Origin: Galdieria partita
Taxonomy: Eukaryota; Rhodophyta; Bangiophyceae; Galdieriales; Galdieriaceae
Direction: 5' to 3'
Assembly (NCBI GenBank): GCA_025991245.1
Contig: BQMJ01000063.1
Location: 1-64,000 of the forward strand
Length of the DNA stretch: 64,000 nt
This document shows, piece by piece, positions 24,350 to 35,657 of the stretch. Numbering within the stretch: position 1 is the stretch's first letter; the number at the start of each line of letters is the position of its first letter. A program made the position numbers and the translations under genes. The notes under the pieces are model-generated. The model made no database searches. It worked only from the letters and a program-made list of their open reading frames with translations, and was not told the DNA's origin.

Positions 24350-24630
24350 AAGATAAAGCCAATGGTGATCCATTCTGAAAACAAGAAGCTGAATTAGATA
24401 AACAATCGATTCGAAATTAAAGCATCAGCAGCAGCTTTGATTAGAATCGATTCATACTATTATGAAAAAAACAACTTTGGAAGAACGTGTGTCTTTATTT
24501 GGTTTAGCCAGCTCTACATAATTTTCGTTTGTACCAGATCCACTCAAACTAGAGACATGTAGTTATGAGCCAGAATATCAGGTAGAAAGTTTCCAGGATG
24601 CTTTTATATAAAGTGGGCTAGATACAAGAA
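24350..24630. repeat. Duplicated 3' flank following the broken NTPase copy
   Basis: This is the partner of 22130-22440. It marks the right limit of the tandem segmental duplication 18264-c.22440 to 22550-c.24630. Between 24630 and 25161 I see no supported gene. A short minus-strand frame at 24935-25144 (69 codons, one hydrophobic segment, 17 bp from the next start) is too weak to call. Confidence 0.45.
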
Positions 24631-25161
24631 TCTTCAAGGATGAACCAAAGTATTGATGGAACAGCCTTTCTCTAAGCTAAAAGTATTCTGAGGACTTTGC
24701 TTATAAGGAAGTACACTGACACATTCTTATGTTCAAGACAATAGTTAAAACGAGTCCAAATAGTTTAGTGACACATGCCAATTGCAATATGACTATATTC
24801 TATAAAGTCTATTTAGTACACTATCAGAACACATATGTCTCTTCTCAGTTGTGTTTTAAACCACAGTGATAGGAATTTGCTCTTTCTGAATCGTTGTTCT
24901 AAAATATGGTTTCTTTCTCCAGTTGAAAGTTTTGCTACATAGCGCATTTTACTTTATCTTGTTGTTCAAACAACCAGAAGAAAAGTTCCTTGGAGTTCAC
25001 GAAAGCAAGTGAACAATTGGAGCTCAAGGTTGAAAGTAAAACTCCAATTAACAAATTGAAAAAGAAACCAACTAAAATTAAAGCAACTAATGTTCCTAAT
25101 TCAACTTCATAACTAACTAGAAACTCTTCAACTACTACACTCATTTCGACACTTGAAAATA

Positions 25162-27639
25162 ATGACAAATCATCGATTGCTTTGTAATTTGACAAGACCA
25201 TTTGAAGGTTGTTTCGAGTCTTTGAATATGTTTCGTGTGATAGAACCACAAATTGACAGAGAAGAGGATATAAAGGCCATCATAGAGACTTTCCTCTCCC
25301 AGTTTACGACAACGGAATATGGTGGAACTTTGTTAACTCGTCCGGCGTGCTGTTTTGCCCCCCATATCTACGGAGCAGGCAAAACTTTTCTAGGACAACA
25401 GTTCTTGGCTTATTTAAATATCTTTGCTCAACGTGAACGTTCCAACGAAGAAGTTTTTCAACAACTAGACACTTGTTCCGATGCCTCCCTCCAGAGTGCT
25501 CCGCAAATCTCTTGGAAACACTTTGCAGAAAACACATTGTCAGTTGTCTTGAAACTGGGAACCTCTTTTCCTGACGCTCCGTATCCTGAGTTTCGTAAAG
25601 CCTTGTCGTTCAATATAGCTTGGGCAGCTGCCGAGGGCAATGGCAAAACTACAAACGAAACCGTTAGATTCACTGACGCAGCAATGGAACAGCCGACACT
25701 TTCTGCCTTTATCGGGTACCTTCTTCAACATTTTCAGAAGCAATATTTCTTTTTGATGATTGATGAACTGAGTGAAATAAGTGCTCTTAGCAAACACTAT
25801 GGCGAACTTACTGAGATGCAAGTTGAAGAACACGATCCGAAATATGTCCCTTTTCGCAATTTCTTCCGGGAGATACGTCCTTTTCTTGATACGGGAAAAG
25901 TAATTTTGTATTTGGCTGGTCGTACCGCAGAAATCTCAGCTCGTTTGAGTGATGCTCGTTCGAGTAAAGTGGTCCTGCGTATGTTGCAGTTGAATCCTTT
26001 TAACCTCAAGAATATTGAAGATTATTTGAACCTTTTCATCCATGGTGACAAGAAGTTGAAGGATTGGTTTTTATGTTCAGATGACTTGCAAGATCGCTTT
26101 GTAGAGTTGTTAAAGAGGAAGACTGGAGGAATTCCATTGATTCTAAAAAACACGTTACTAGCACTCTTAGCTAAAGTGAAAACGGTAGCTTATCCTATTA
26201 TCAATGATAGCAATATGGAAAGTTTGTTGGACAGCGTCTTTGGGGATGTAGAGAGATATTCAGCAACTTTTATTGTTCCGGAGAGAGTAGATTCCTCCAC
26301 TCTTCTTAGATATCAATTTGTACTTTTAAATCATCAGCTTGGAACTGTTTTTCCAAATGACTTTGCAATTACTCTTTGTGGGACGAAGACTTATTTGATA
26401 GACTTGGTTGCAAGTTTTGGGTTTTACTCTGAATTCATTGAAACTGAAGTCCTTGGTTCGAATAGTCAATTCAAGATTGGTTGTTGTGAGTTTATATTGA
26501 AAGCTCATAGTGGAAATCCGTTCTTGCGTGAAGTAACAAAGCTTTTGCCTTTGTCAAATTTTGGATATATTTCGGACACTTCAATGGCAAAAGGAGTTTT
26601 CTTTGAATTTGTATTTATGAATATCTTTCGATTTCGATTATTAACAAGTCTTTACTCTAATTCCTCTTGTATTGTGCATTCTGTTATTCCAGGAATTTTT
26701 AAAGGTTCTTTAATTGAACATGACAATGTTTCATATTCGAAGGAATCAACTGTACCTTATACTCTACCAATCTTGAAAGATGTCTCTTTTTCATTTGATG
26801 ATTATTATCGAAAACATTTGCAACATTGTGGTATTTTTATTCCTAAAGATAGCAATTCTAGTGGTCCTGATGCATATTTTGTACTTCAGAATGGACAAAC
26901 ACGTTATGTTGTTGGATTTCAATTCAAATTTTATTACGAAAGCGAACTTTCAAGGAGACATGTTGACAAAGAAGCCGACAAGTTTTTCAAGGGAGTCGTC
27001 AAGGTTTTGAATAACCTTCCTTGTTCGCCTATTCAACTTTGTTTTCAGTTTGTGGTGGTTTGCACTCATTACGATCAGTCTGTACTATTTCCTGATAATG
27101 AAAGCAATATTGTTGAGGATATCAACTACTTGACGAATGAAAATGTTTCTCAGAGCAATGAAGCAATCAGTCGTTCACTTTTAAGATTGCAACTTGTCAT
27201 TGTTTCCCAAAGTAATCTTGAACAATTCTTAGGAAAAGAAAATGTTGAAGCGTTGAATAAAATTGGTGTGGCGAGTCGCGGAGAGTTTAGGGAAGAGTTT
27301 TCAGAATGGTGCAAATCAATCTTCGAGTCCATGTCCAATGAATATATTTTACCGGTGCGTTCACTTGCAGATACAAATCTTATGGAAGTGGAAGATACGA
27401 GAGGCGAAGAAAATGTAACTGCATCAAGTTCTATGAGTTCCTCATTTGATTGGAATACTTTTTTAAGAGAACGTTGTGGTCTTTCTGAGGAAGAGTTTTC
27501 TGTTTGCTACAGCAAAATATCAAGATTTGGTAGAATCTCGCTTTCCAGAATGAATGAAGATTCTTTACTGGAGTTAGGCATAAGAGATCCTTCTATACTT
27601 ACAAAACTGCTCATGGGAATTACAAAGGAGTTTAACTAG
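25162..27639 (+). CDS. Large P-loop NTPase with nuclease-like and SAM-like domains (paralogue A2)
   Basis: This is a single exon of 825 aa; the first ATG is at 25162, nine bases into the frame. Walker A is GAGKT (K74, T75) and Walker B is LMIDE (D201, E202). A LAGR segment follows near residue 255. The endonuclease-like core is well formed: SGPD (D570) then a strand ending GFQFK (Q587, K589), which fits the D...(E/Q)xK pattern. A linker, MEVEDTRG, is almost the same as QMEDTRG in gene A1. The C-terminal 65 residues (FDWNTFL to ITKEF) fit a SAM domain, including the EDSLLELGI block. Of the three genes here it has the most complete catalytic signatures. Its biological target is unknown. Confidence 0.9.
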   Translation: MTNHRLLCNLTRPFEGCFESLNMFRVIEPQIDREEDIKAIIETFLSQFTTTEYGGTLLTRPACCFAPHIYGAGKTFLGQQFLAYLNIFAQRERSNEEVFQQLDTCSDASLQSAPQISWKHFAENTLSVVLKLGTSFPDAPYPEFRKALSFNIAWAAAEGNGKTTNETVRFTDAAMEQPTLSAFIGYLLQHFQKQYFFLMIDELSEISALSKHYGELTEMQVEEHDPKYVPFRNFFREIRPFLDTGKVILYLAGRTAEISARLSDARSSKVVLRMLQLNPFNLKNIEDYLNLFIHGDKKLKDWFLCSDDLQDRFVELLKRKTGGIPLILKNTLLALLAKVKTVAYPIINDSNMESLLDSVFGDVERYSATFIVPERVDSSTLLRYQFVLLNHQLGTVFPNDFAITLCGTKTYLIDLVASFGFYSEFIETEVLGSNSQFKIGCCEFILKAHSGNPFLREVTKLLPLSNFGYISDTSMAKGVFFEFVFMNIFRFRLLTSLYSNSSCIVHSVIPGIFKGSLIEHDNVSYSKESTVPYTLPILKDVSFSFDDYYRKHLQHCGIFIPKDSNSSGPDAYFVLQNGQTRYVVGFQFKFYYESELSRRHVDKEADKFFKGVVKVLNNLPCSPIQLCFQFVVVCTHYDQSVLFPDNESNIVEDINYLTNENVSQSNEAISRSLLRLQLVIVSQSNLEQFLGKENVEALNKIGVASRGEFREEFSEWCKSIFESMSNEYILPVRSLADTNLMEVEDTRGEENVTASSSMSSSFDWNTFLRERCGLSEEEFSVCYSKISRFGRISLSRMNEDSLLELGIRDPSILTKLLMGITKEFN

Positions 27640-28189
27640 TTTTCTTTTACTGAATTGATCACTTTGTTGTGGTTCATGGAGAATAAAGTTGGGTAGAAGC
27701 ACTTACTATCTGATGCTGGTTGTTTGGTTATCGAATTGACATTTGGAATACTTACAACACTTCAAGTATTCTTCTATTCTTGAGCTGTGAGTCTCGGAAT
27801 TGTCTCTTATCGACAAATAACACCTCTATTTGGCGCGAGTTTTGCTGTGAAACACAATCTCAGCTAAAATGCTTTTGATTTTACAAATGATAATAATGAG
27901 CCCAGTATGAAATGGTCCTTTCTTTCACAGTTACTGATTCATTGATTGGGATAGGGTCATGGTTGGATTCCTTTTCCAGTTACGCAACAAAAGGAATGGA
28001 CGGAATCATATTTTGCAATTCAGCTTACTGTGAATATGAAAGAAGTTTGAATAGACTCGAACGACTTGGAAGAGTATATTCTTTTTTTTATTGTGTTTTC
28101 TTCATTTTCTCTTTGCCAATTCTTGCCCAATTTTGCGAATTCAGAGTACACTAAGGACATAAGTATCTGCGATTCAAAAGAAAGATAGT
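27640..28189. other. Intergenic spacer
   Basis: This is 550 bp between an NTPase gene and a converging sugar transporter pseudogene. An 80-codon plus frame at 27912-28154 has no recognisable content. No gene is supported. Confidence 0.45.
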
Positions 28190-29989
28190 TCATGCATTTT
28201 TATTCAGCAAGCAGACATTATGTAAAGCAAACCTCAAGCGAGTGTTCAAGAAAACTATTCTGGTTCTCTCACTTTTCTGAGCCAACTTGGATAGCATGTA
28301 GTCTGGAGTATATTCCCAAACTAGGTCCCAACGAAAGTGAACGAGATTTTTGGCAGCTTCTATGCTGTTTTTTATATTGATCTTCGCAATTTCAAACATA
28401 CTTTGGGAGTAAATGCTTTTAATTTGTTCCAGGGTTCTACCTTTTGTTTCAGGAATAAATATCAGAGAAAATATCCACAGAACACAACATATTCCAGCAT
28501 AGAAACCACAAAATAATCCCGTGGGAGTCAACGAATGCAACATTTTCGTAAAAGGATATGCCGTGGCGAAATTGCCAAACATGTTCACCACTGAATGGAG
28601 TAAAATTCCATGACTCCGGAGATATGTTGGAAACACTTCAGATGCGATTACCCAGGCAGTTGGACCGAGACATGAAGCCCAAAAGAAATAAAGGCAAACA
28701 CCCCATAAATAGATACCTTCTCTAACAGAAAGAGACGAAGCTAGAAAAGAGAATCCAGTTATCAGGCATCCAATAATAATACCTGGAAGCAAAGTGAGAA
28801 TCATTGCACGTCTTCCCCATCGATCCATTAGAAAGACAGCTGGGAATGTTGCCAAGAAATAAACTCGCCCAGGTCCCATACTTGCATAGAGAGCTTTTTG
28901 AGGTGACAAGCCCGACTTTTCTAGAAGAGTGCTTTCATAGTAGCTTATTGAGTTGATTCCTGAGAATTCTACCAATATCATAAAGACAATAGAAATAATT
29001 GCCGCTCTACGACACCGAGGACGCTCAAGTCAAACCATACAATTCTCTTTTCTGCCTCTTCACGTTCTTCTGTAACCAACTTTTCCATCACAAAAAACTC
29101 TTCTTTCTCATCGATGGAAGAGAGAACCCCCGAATTTGTTTCCAGACTCTATAAGCATCACATTTTCGTCCTTTCCTCATTAACCATCGAGGGCTCTCAG
29201 GAAAGAATAGCATTCCAAACAAAAGGATACTGGAAAACAACAACGAGGAGCCAAGTATATAGCGCCAATTTCCAGAAACATTAGCAAAGATCGCTGCATC
29301 GATGTAACCGAAAAGTAGCCCAAGGTCTATCATTCACTGATACAGCGACACTAAACCACCCCTCCATCGACGAGTAGAACATTCCGCAATATACATAGGA
29401 ACAGAACCAAGTTCTATGCCGACTCCAGTACCAAGAATCAGTCGACCTGAAATAAGCATACCATATGATTGAGAAGCGGCTTCAATGACGGCTCCAATTG
29501 TATACATGATACAGGCAAATATAATTGTATATTTTCTCCCAAATATTTCATTGAGTGGATAGAGTCTAGTTTTAGTATAATTTAGTGACAAGTGAAGAAA
29601 GTAAGGACAATTACATTTCTTACATGAGTCCACCAAAAACGCCTCCTAGCGGCATAAAACTTACAACTTGAGACTCTTGGGAGCTACTTTAAGGTCAGTT
29701 GGAAAGTACAAATTGGCGCCACTAATGAGACTCCAATCGATGCCGTATAGCAATCCTCCAGTGCTCGCAAAAAGTGCCACAGCTACATGAAAGTCTGAGG
29801 TTTTTTCCACAAAGTAAATTTTGCAAATGTTTTCTTTTGACCATCTAACTCTTTCTCTAGTCGATCAATTTCTTCGTCCATCTCTTCCAAATATGAATTG
29901 GACTCTTCCTTGCCTAACTCTGAGTCAACTCGAATACACTGTATCTCCTCTTCAAGTTCCGGCTTTGTTGTAGCTGCACCCTTTTCCAT
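28190..29989 (-). pseudogene. Sugar transporter (MFS) pseudogene
   Basis: Pieces in several frames align in order with the intact transporter at 56843-58558. They are an acidic N-terminus starting at ATG 29989, a first helix with YGIDWSLISGAN, GGVFGGLM, EIFGRKYTI, VSLYQ, FPESPRWLMRKG, GINSISYYES, DRWGRRAM and IPETKGRTLEQIK. A stop interrupts the frame after VSLYQ (c.29334), and the frame changes near 29785, 29690, 29120 and 29025. One real-looking intron (GTAAGAAATG..AAACTAG, c.29581-29640) remains. At least five lesions make a functional product unlikely. Assembly errors would be the alternative, but neighbouring genes have none. Confidence 0.85.
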
Positions 29990-32390
29990 ATTAGTCAACT
30001 GGAACGAGATTCCTTGCAAACTTCTTGCACCAATAGATTTCGTTGAATAACAACAGGATGTGAAATGATTCTTGACGGAGGGTAAGTAGATAAAAAAATT
30101 TTCCTTTGGATTCTTGCAAGTTTCTCCAAATTCTGAAGCACTTCCAATGTGTCCATGGGAATGAATTGAATCACGTTACTTTACAAATTTCTAATATTTC
30201 TGCACTGAAAATTTGTCCGTTTGGTTAAATAAGGGAAGAAGCCAGATTACCTTTTCAAAGCAGTATACCGGATCCCGGCAACTGTTCCCATAAGAGAAAT
30301 AGAAAAATTTTTGTTTTATTGTCAGTTGCGGTAAGTAACAATCTGATATCCAAATGTACAATTGACGTTGCACAAAGAATAGACCGAACCCCTAAAAGAT
30401 ATCTTTAAAGTCCTCTGTGTTTTCAAGTATTTTGTTTCCAGTTTCACTAGAAATAAAGTTCGATATTTGATATCTCCTTTATACCCTTTGACGTCAGTTA
30501 TCCCACTGAGTAGAAACGGCATTGCAACCTGGATCCTTGTGACAACTCAAAACGTTCAACAAAAGTCTTCAACTGCAGTCGCGATATACAAATGAAGAAA
30601 TGGTCATTGCAACGTTCTGTCTTGTGTTCGTTCCATGTGTAGAGGATACGAAAAGACAGTCTTCGTTGATTAGTTATCTCGAGAACCCCATCCGACAAAA
30701 TAGAAAAGGGTTCTTGTCGCTCTTTCTGGAATAATCTTCAACCACATGACCTCAAAAGCAGAACACTGCTTCCAAGGCTAAGGGCAACAAAATCGAGAGA
30801 GGTTTCCCAACTTGTATCTGTTCAAAGAACTTTGATTTCCCTTGTCATTCACACAAACTTGAATCTGCTGTTCTTGACATCGCTAATATGATCCTATCCA
30901 ATTTACAATATACAGTTTGCACTGCAAAAGCTGAAAAAACTTCGAGTTGAAGTCCCTTTTTTTTCATCTACTGATTTTGAAATGTACAAGTCTATTTAGT
31001 TCTCACTTGCATATGTCTAAAGCAAGAAAGTGCTGTGATTGACAATGATGTTTGAAGAATGCTATGAAAACCAAACGAGCTAGCTGTGAAAAGGGTCCAA
31101 AGTACATTTTGATAACTATAAACAAGTGGAATTCATCAAACGAATTCAACGAGAAAAAAAAGTTCTTTGTTTTGACCAACAATGTTTTTGAAATGTCCAT
31201 CTTAACTTGCATTCAAGCACAAATCACCAATATGTAAATAGTATCTCCATTTTATAAATCAAATATCAGTAACAGCTATATTTCAGTAAGTACCTGTTGT
31301 TGGAGTTTTTCACTCTTCCATTCTGAAAAGTTGGCTGAGAAACAGAAATTTCAATCATTGCTGAAATTTCTAGTTTTTCCTTTGTGAAATAATTCATCTA
31401 TTTCCTGAATATACAAAAGATAGCAACATGCTAGAAGGCCATTCTTCTATCGAAACCCGTGAAGAGTCCAGTACTTGCTACAAGTATTCTGGCGAAATTA
31501 CATTTGCTTCACTACAAAACCTATCAAAATATAACTTCTTAAATACAGAAACGGTTATTCTGAGTGCGATAAAAAACTTAAAAATAGTCTTTAAGTAAAC
31601 TTTTTTGGATATCTTGTGTCATGCTCGTTGAAGGGAAAACAGGAGATGAAGTTAGACTCAATCTTCGACGGATCAAGAGATAGTGAAAGGAGCTAAAACA
31701 TAATTTCGACTAGTCTTTTAACACATTTCATTTTCTAGCAGAGATACAGAAAAGAAACAAACAGTGCTGATGATGCAATCATCTCAATCAGTGAACGACA
31801 GTTCTGTTTTGGAAGTAGTACGACCCAAATCTTCAAAGTCTATCAACGAACTTTACCAATGCTTGTAAGTTGTTCAAACAAGATTTGTAGCAAAAAGGGA
31901 TCTGTTTCATTCAACAGACTTGGAAGGAGCATCTTATTTTAGGTCATATTCAAAATGGCATTATAATAAGTTGATGCAAAGTTGAATTATTTTGAGAGAT
32001 AAGAATGACAAGAGGTGGTTGAAATGATAGCGCTGCGTTACAAATGTTATGGAATAAATATGCTTCTCTCCTAAACAAGATGAAAAGTTATCAGGAAGGA
32101 CAATTCAAGTATATATGAATAGCGACTACTTTTTCTCTCTAGTTGGATATAAACTACTAAAGAATTGTAAGTATTGAATGCTCGTGACAAGCACAACCTT
32201 TGAGACAAATAGAGAATAGAATATCGTAAGAGTTCAAGTCGCTCTTTATGAAAAAGAAAAGCCCAATGTATTATTTTTCTAAAGTGCCAGTGAATCTTCG
32301 ATTCTAGTTGTCAATGAAAGCTGGTCGCACATTACACTTTCAATGCAAACAAAAATATTTAAAATGCACATATAAAGAAATATACAAATG
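29990..32390. other. 2.4 kb region without a recognised gene
   Basis: The open frames are short and unconvincing. One short stretch at 31770-31868 (MMQSSQSVNDSSVLEVVRPK onward) ends in a strong GTAAGTTG donor and could be a remnant 5' exon, but I could not find a downstream partner. Nothing else is supported. Confidence 0.4.
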
Positions 32391-33209
32391 CTATTGATGA
32401 CTTTCATTCGTTTGACTAACCAAAACATCGTTCTTGCGCAATTTTTCTTTTTCTTCTTGAGATAACAATCTTCCAAAATCTCCTTTTTCTTTCCTTTCAC
32501 TATATCTATCCACTAAAAAGGAAGAATTGTCTCTCAACAACAATGAAAACTTAACTAGCTCTTCTACTACATCTACCAATCGGTCTCTCAAAGGACTCGG
32601 TTTCATTCTGTTACATTCATCAAACTCTTGCCAAGCTTTGGGAATAGAAGACTGGTTTGGAATAGTAAACATACGCATCCACCTTCCCAATATTCGCAAT
32701 GTATTCACTGCATTAAAAGATTGCGAGCCTCCATTCACTTGGCATATAGCCAAAGTACGACCTTGCGTAGGACGTACGGAGCCTAAACTAAGTGGTATCC
32801 AATCAATTTGATTTTTAAAACAACCCGTTACGTTTCCGTGCATTTCAGGTGAACACCAAAACTGCGCTTCCGACCAAAGAGCCAATTCTCTCAACTCTTG
32901 GACTTTGTGATGAGTTTCCTCCACTTGACCTTTTACAGGCAACTCTTTGGGATCAAAAACTCGTACGTCTGCACCCAATTTATCCAACAATCTGGCTGCT
33001 TCATAAGCACAACAACGAGAGAATGACCGTTGCCTTAAAGAACCATACAATACCAGTACTCTCAGTGGTCTGTCTTGAGCTTCCTTCTCATATAAAGACT
33101 TGGCACCAGAAATATCCACTTGATCAATCCAATCATTCTTATCCGAGTCTAAACGAAACTTTTTCCATTCACTCAGTTTCTGGTCGTCAGTTGTCAGCTG
33201 ACAATCCAT
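32391..33209 (-). CDS. arsH: ArsH-type NADPH-dependent FMN reductase
   Basis: Single exon, 272 aa, ATG at 33209. Strongly conserved ArsH segments are readable: [13 protein letters not shown] (the flavodoxin-like FMN phosphate loop), [39 protein letters not shown] and [14 protein letters not shown], then [14 protein letters not shown]. ArsH enzymes reduce FMN and quinones with NADPH and can oxidise trivalent organoarsenicals. In bacteria they sit in ars operons. An extra C-terminal tail of about 40 charged residues follows the core. It is flanked by pseudogenes in a subtelomere-proximal zone, and such genes in acidophilic red algae are usually explained by transfer from bacteria. The transfer origin here is inference. 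Function is likely arsenic or redox protection. Confidence 0.95.
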   Translation of the reverse strand: MDCQLTTDDQKLSEWKKFRLDSDKNDWIDQVDISGAKSLYEKEAQDRPLRVLVLYGSLRQRSFSRCCAYEAARLLDKLGADVRVFDPKELPVKGQVEETHHKVQELRELALWSEAQFWCSPEMHGNVTGCFKNQIDWIPLSLGSVRPTQGRTLAICQVNGGSQSFNAVNTLRILGRWMRMFTIPNQSSIPKAWQEFDECNRMKPSPLRDRLVDVVEELVKFSLLLRDNSSFLVDRYSERKEKGDFGRLLSQEEKEKLRKNDVLVSQTNESHQ

Positions 33210-33385
33210 AGAAGGAATTGCACCGATAATCGCAATGATCGAGTTTTCTCTTCAATATGTCTGTTGTTTTGCAATTCGTGCACTACTTGTTTTCAAGAGA
33301 AAAACTTGTGGAACACAATAGTCCTCAATTTAGTTTGAGACTATATCTAGTCCCAGAAACTTAAGTCTGCTATTACACAAGCCAA

Positions 33386-34560
33386 AAATGAAGCATTTCT
33401 TCGAAAGGAAGCAACACCAGCATTTGGCTTTATTATTTAAATAACCGGAGAGTAGTTTACGAGGATTGGAAGAGACATCCTAGTCAAACAGCCTTGTAAG
33501 TTACTACAGCCATCAAACATTGGAGTGATATTGAGAAATACTTAAATATCTTGAACCTGAAAGAAAAGCTAATGGGTGATTGCTAGACTATGTTAGAGAG
33601 CCTGCTTTTGCTCTTGACTTGCAACAAGTACGTCTGAAGCCACTACGAGCTGTATTGATATTTGGAGTTTGGAATTTTCCCACTGTTCTCAAGTGTACGG
33701 AAAGTTGTATTATGACTTTTACAGCCTCTTGTGGTGCCATTGCTGCAGGGAACGCTGTGCTATGGAAACCTTTTGAACATCTATTGGAAGCTCTTGTTAC
33801 ACAGTATTTGGATGTTGATTGTAATATAATTGGATGTCCTGAAATGGTCACTGGCTTGTTAAGAGCTTCAACAGCGCTAAAGCAATGGAAGCACTTGCTC
33901 CAATTAGTTTGGATAAGAGTTGTGATTGGCGAAAAGAGTTGATATTTTATGGATATATTCTTTGATATGAAATGTATTGTATACAACAACTAGACAGTTT
34001 GAATGATTGCCGGGACAAAGACTTTCAACTGTGGTAAGAAATGTGTTTCTTTAGACTATGCCTTGTGTGGATAAAGTTAAGTGAATTGATGGAACAAGAC
34101 ATTCAACAGTGCAGTGACTATTCTCGTATAGTGAAGACAACCCATTTTGATGGTCTCATTGGAATGTTATTGAAGAGTACTCGAGGTCAAATTGTATGAT
34201 ATGTGGGAAACATATGAATAGAGATGATCTATTTATAGAGCCTAGTAGGGTTGTTGAATCTTCTTTAGATGATTATCTGATGAAAGAAGAAATATTTGGT
34301 CCTATCTTTTCTTTTGTATCATTGGATAGTCAATAGTCCTGTACTAGAGCAACCTTTGTATTCCTTTGTGGATAAAGAAAGAGTTGCTTTTGCAGTGAGT
34401 TTGTATCAACAAAGTTATTTCTCATGTTTCCATTGGGTGGAAAGAGTGGAATAAGAGTTGATCATGGCAAATATTTTCTCAGAGTTATTGTGAAAAGAAA
34501 CTTGAGAATGGAGCCACTTTTTATGTTATTCACCGTAACTAAGAATTGGTTACTTTCGAT
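33386..34560 (+). pseudogene. Aldehyde dehydrogenase (ALDH3-like) pseudogene
   Basis: Fragments in order resemble ALDH3-type enzymes: an N-terminal RKxxQLQALxLLFKN-like helix at c.33394, then EPAF..PLRAVLIFGVWNFP, CGAIAAGNAVLWKPFEH and QYLDVDCNIIGCPEMVTGLL. Later pieces are YLMKEEIFGPIFSFVSLD (c.34260) and GGKSGIRVDHGKYF (c.34437). The middle third carrying the catalytic cysteine and NAD-binding part is missing or unreadable, and several stops and frame changes separate the pieces. It converges on the RNase H gene, leaving about 20 bp. It is a host-type metabolic gene in decay. Confidence 0.8.
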
Positions 34561-34580
34561 GTTGACCCTTCATATCCTAT

Positions 34581-35552
34581 TTAGGATACATATTCTGGAT
34601 TTGTCTTCTTTTGATCAATGCCCAGAGTTGCTAATCTATCGGCTTCTTCATTGCCTTTCAATCCATCATGTCCTTTTACCCAAACTATTTCTATTTTAGC
34701 TTTACTTTCTTGATGTAACTTGTTCCATAAATAGTCCAAACGTTGAATAAGATCCAAATTCTTCAACTCTCCCACTTTTCTCTTCCAATTGTTACGTTTC
34801 CACTGCTCCAACCAACCTGCAGTTAGAATATTCTTTACATATCTGGAATCCGTATATATAAATACTTGAGCTTCTGAATCCTGAATGATGGATTCCTTGT
34901 ACAAACTCTCCAAAGCAGCTATCATAGCACTCAACTCTGCACGTTGATTGGTTTGTACTTGACCTAATAAGGGTCTACTAATATTTCTTGGATCTCCATC
35001 ATCAAAATAAACTCCATATCCTGCCTTTGCGCCACAAGTTCCATTAGAGACACAGGCACCATCTGTGTACAATCGAAATATTGCCTTTCCTTGTTCTTTC
35101 TCTTGTGAGTAGGCACAAGTAAACGTTTCTCTTTGTGTTAATTGGGGAGAAGAAGACAGGTTTGTTCCCAACCCTCCTGAAACTTGTCGAACAAATTCTT
35201 CTGCTGCTTCTTTGTTAGTAAAACTCTTATATCTTGCGTTTCTTACATAACGAACAAGGCTCCCACAAGTATCCCAACTATCCACTACTCCTATAAACCC
35301 ATTCTTACCTCCAACTATAGCATAATATTTAGAGCCATTCGAATGGGGTTTTTTAGTGCGACAAGTCTTTACTACTTTCGAAGCAGGACCCAACAACCTC
35401 TTTTGTGTGGACAAACCCAACTTGGATATCATTCCCCAATATATCCAACCAAGAGATAAATAACCAATAAAAGGATATAGACTAGTAAACAATAAACTGT
35501 TTCTTCTTTTCCAAACCAAAAAGATGGAATGATCACAACTCTGCCATTCCAT
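34581..35552 (-). CDS. Ribonuclease H1 with N-terminal hybrid-binding domain
   Basis: Single exon, 323 aa from the ATG at 35552. Residues c.72-120 (KYYAIVGGKNG..SW..C..V......YKSFTNKEAAEEFV) form the RNase H1 N-terminal double-strand/hybrid-binding domain (viroplasmin-like). The catalytic domain follows from c.160. LYTDGACVSNG carries the first Asp, RAEL the Glu, YTDSRYV the second Asp and NEEAD the last Asp. It degrades the RNA strand of RNA:DNA hybrids in nucleus and organelles. The N-terminus has a hydrophobic stretch (c.17-45) that could be an organelle-targeting or membrane segment. An internal Met (MISKLGL) could be an alternative nuclear start. It is divergent from the next gene, 105 bp away. 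Confidence 0.95.
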   Translation of the reverse strand: MEWQSCDHSIFLVWKRRNSLLFTSLYPFIGYLSLGWIYWGMISKLGLSTQKRLLGPASKVVKTCRTKKPHSNGSKYYAIVGGKNGFIGVVDSWDTCGSLVRYVRNARYKSFTNKEAAEEFVRQVSGGLGTNLSSSPQLTQRETFTCAYSQEKEQGKAIFRLYTDGACVSNGTCGAKAGYGVYFDDGDPRNISRPLLGQVQTNQRAELSAMIAALESLYKESIIQDSEAQVFIYTDSRYVKNILTAGWLEQWKRNNWKRKVGELKNLDLIQRLDYLWNKLHQESKAKIEIVWVKGHDGLKGNEEADRLATLGIDQKKTNPEYVS

Positions 35553-35657
35553 AAGAATTCCTCTTGCTTATGGAGATGAACAGTCATCTTTGTGGTTTTC
35601 AAAGACAAATAGTTGTATCAACGACTCATCAACACACTCATAGATACTATTGGAAAA

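Noticed and set aside
31770-31868. Possible 5' exon with strong donor
   Set aside because: No downstream exon or recognisable family could be joined.
34581-35552. RNase H as a retroelement remnant
   Set aside because: It has the cellular RNase H1 layout with an N-terminal hybrid-binding domain, and no reverse transcriptase, integrase or terminal repeats nearby.
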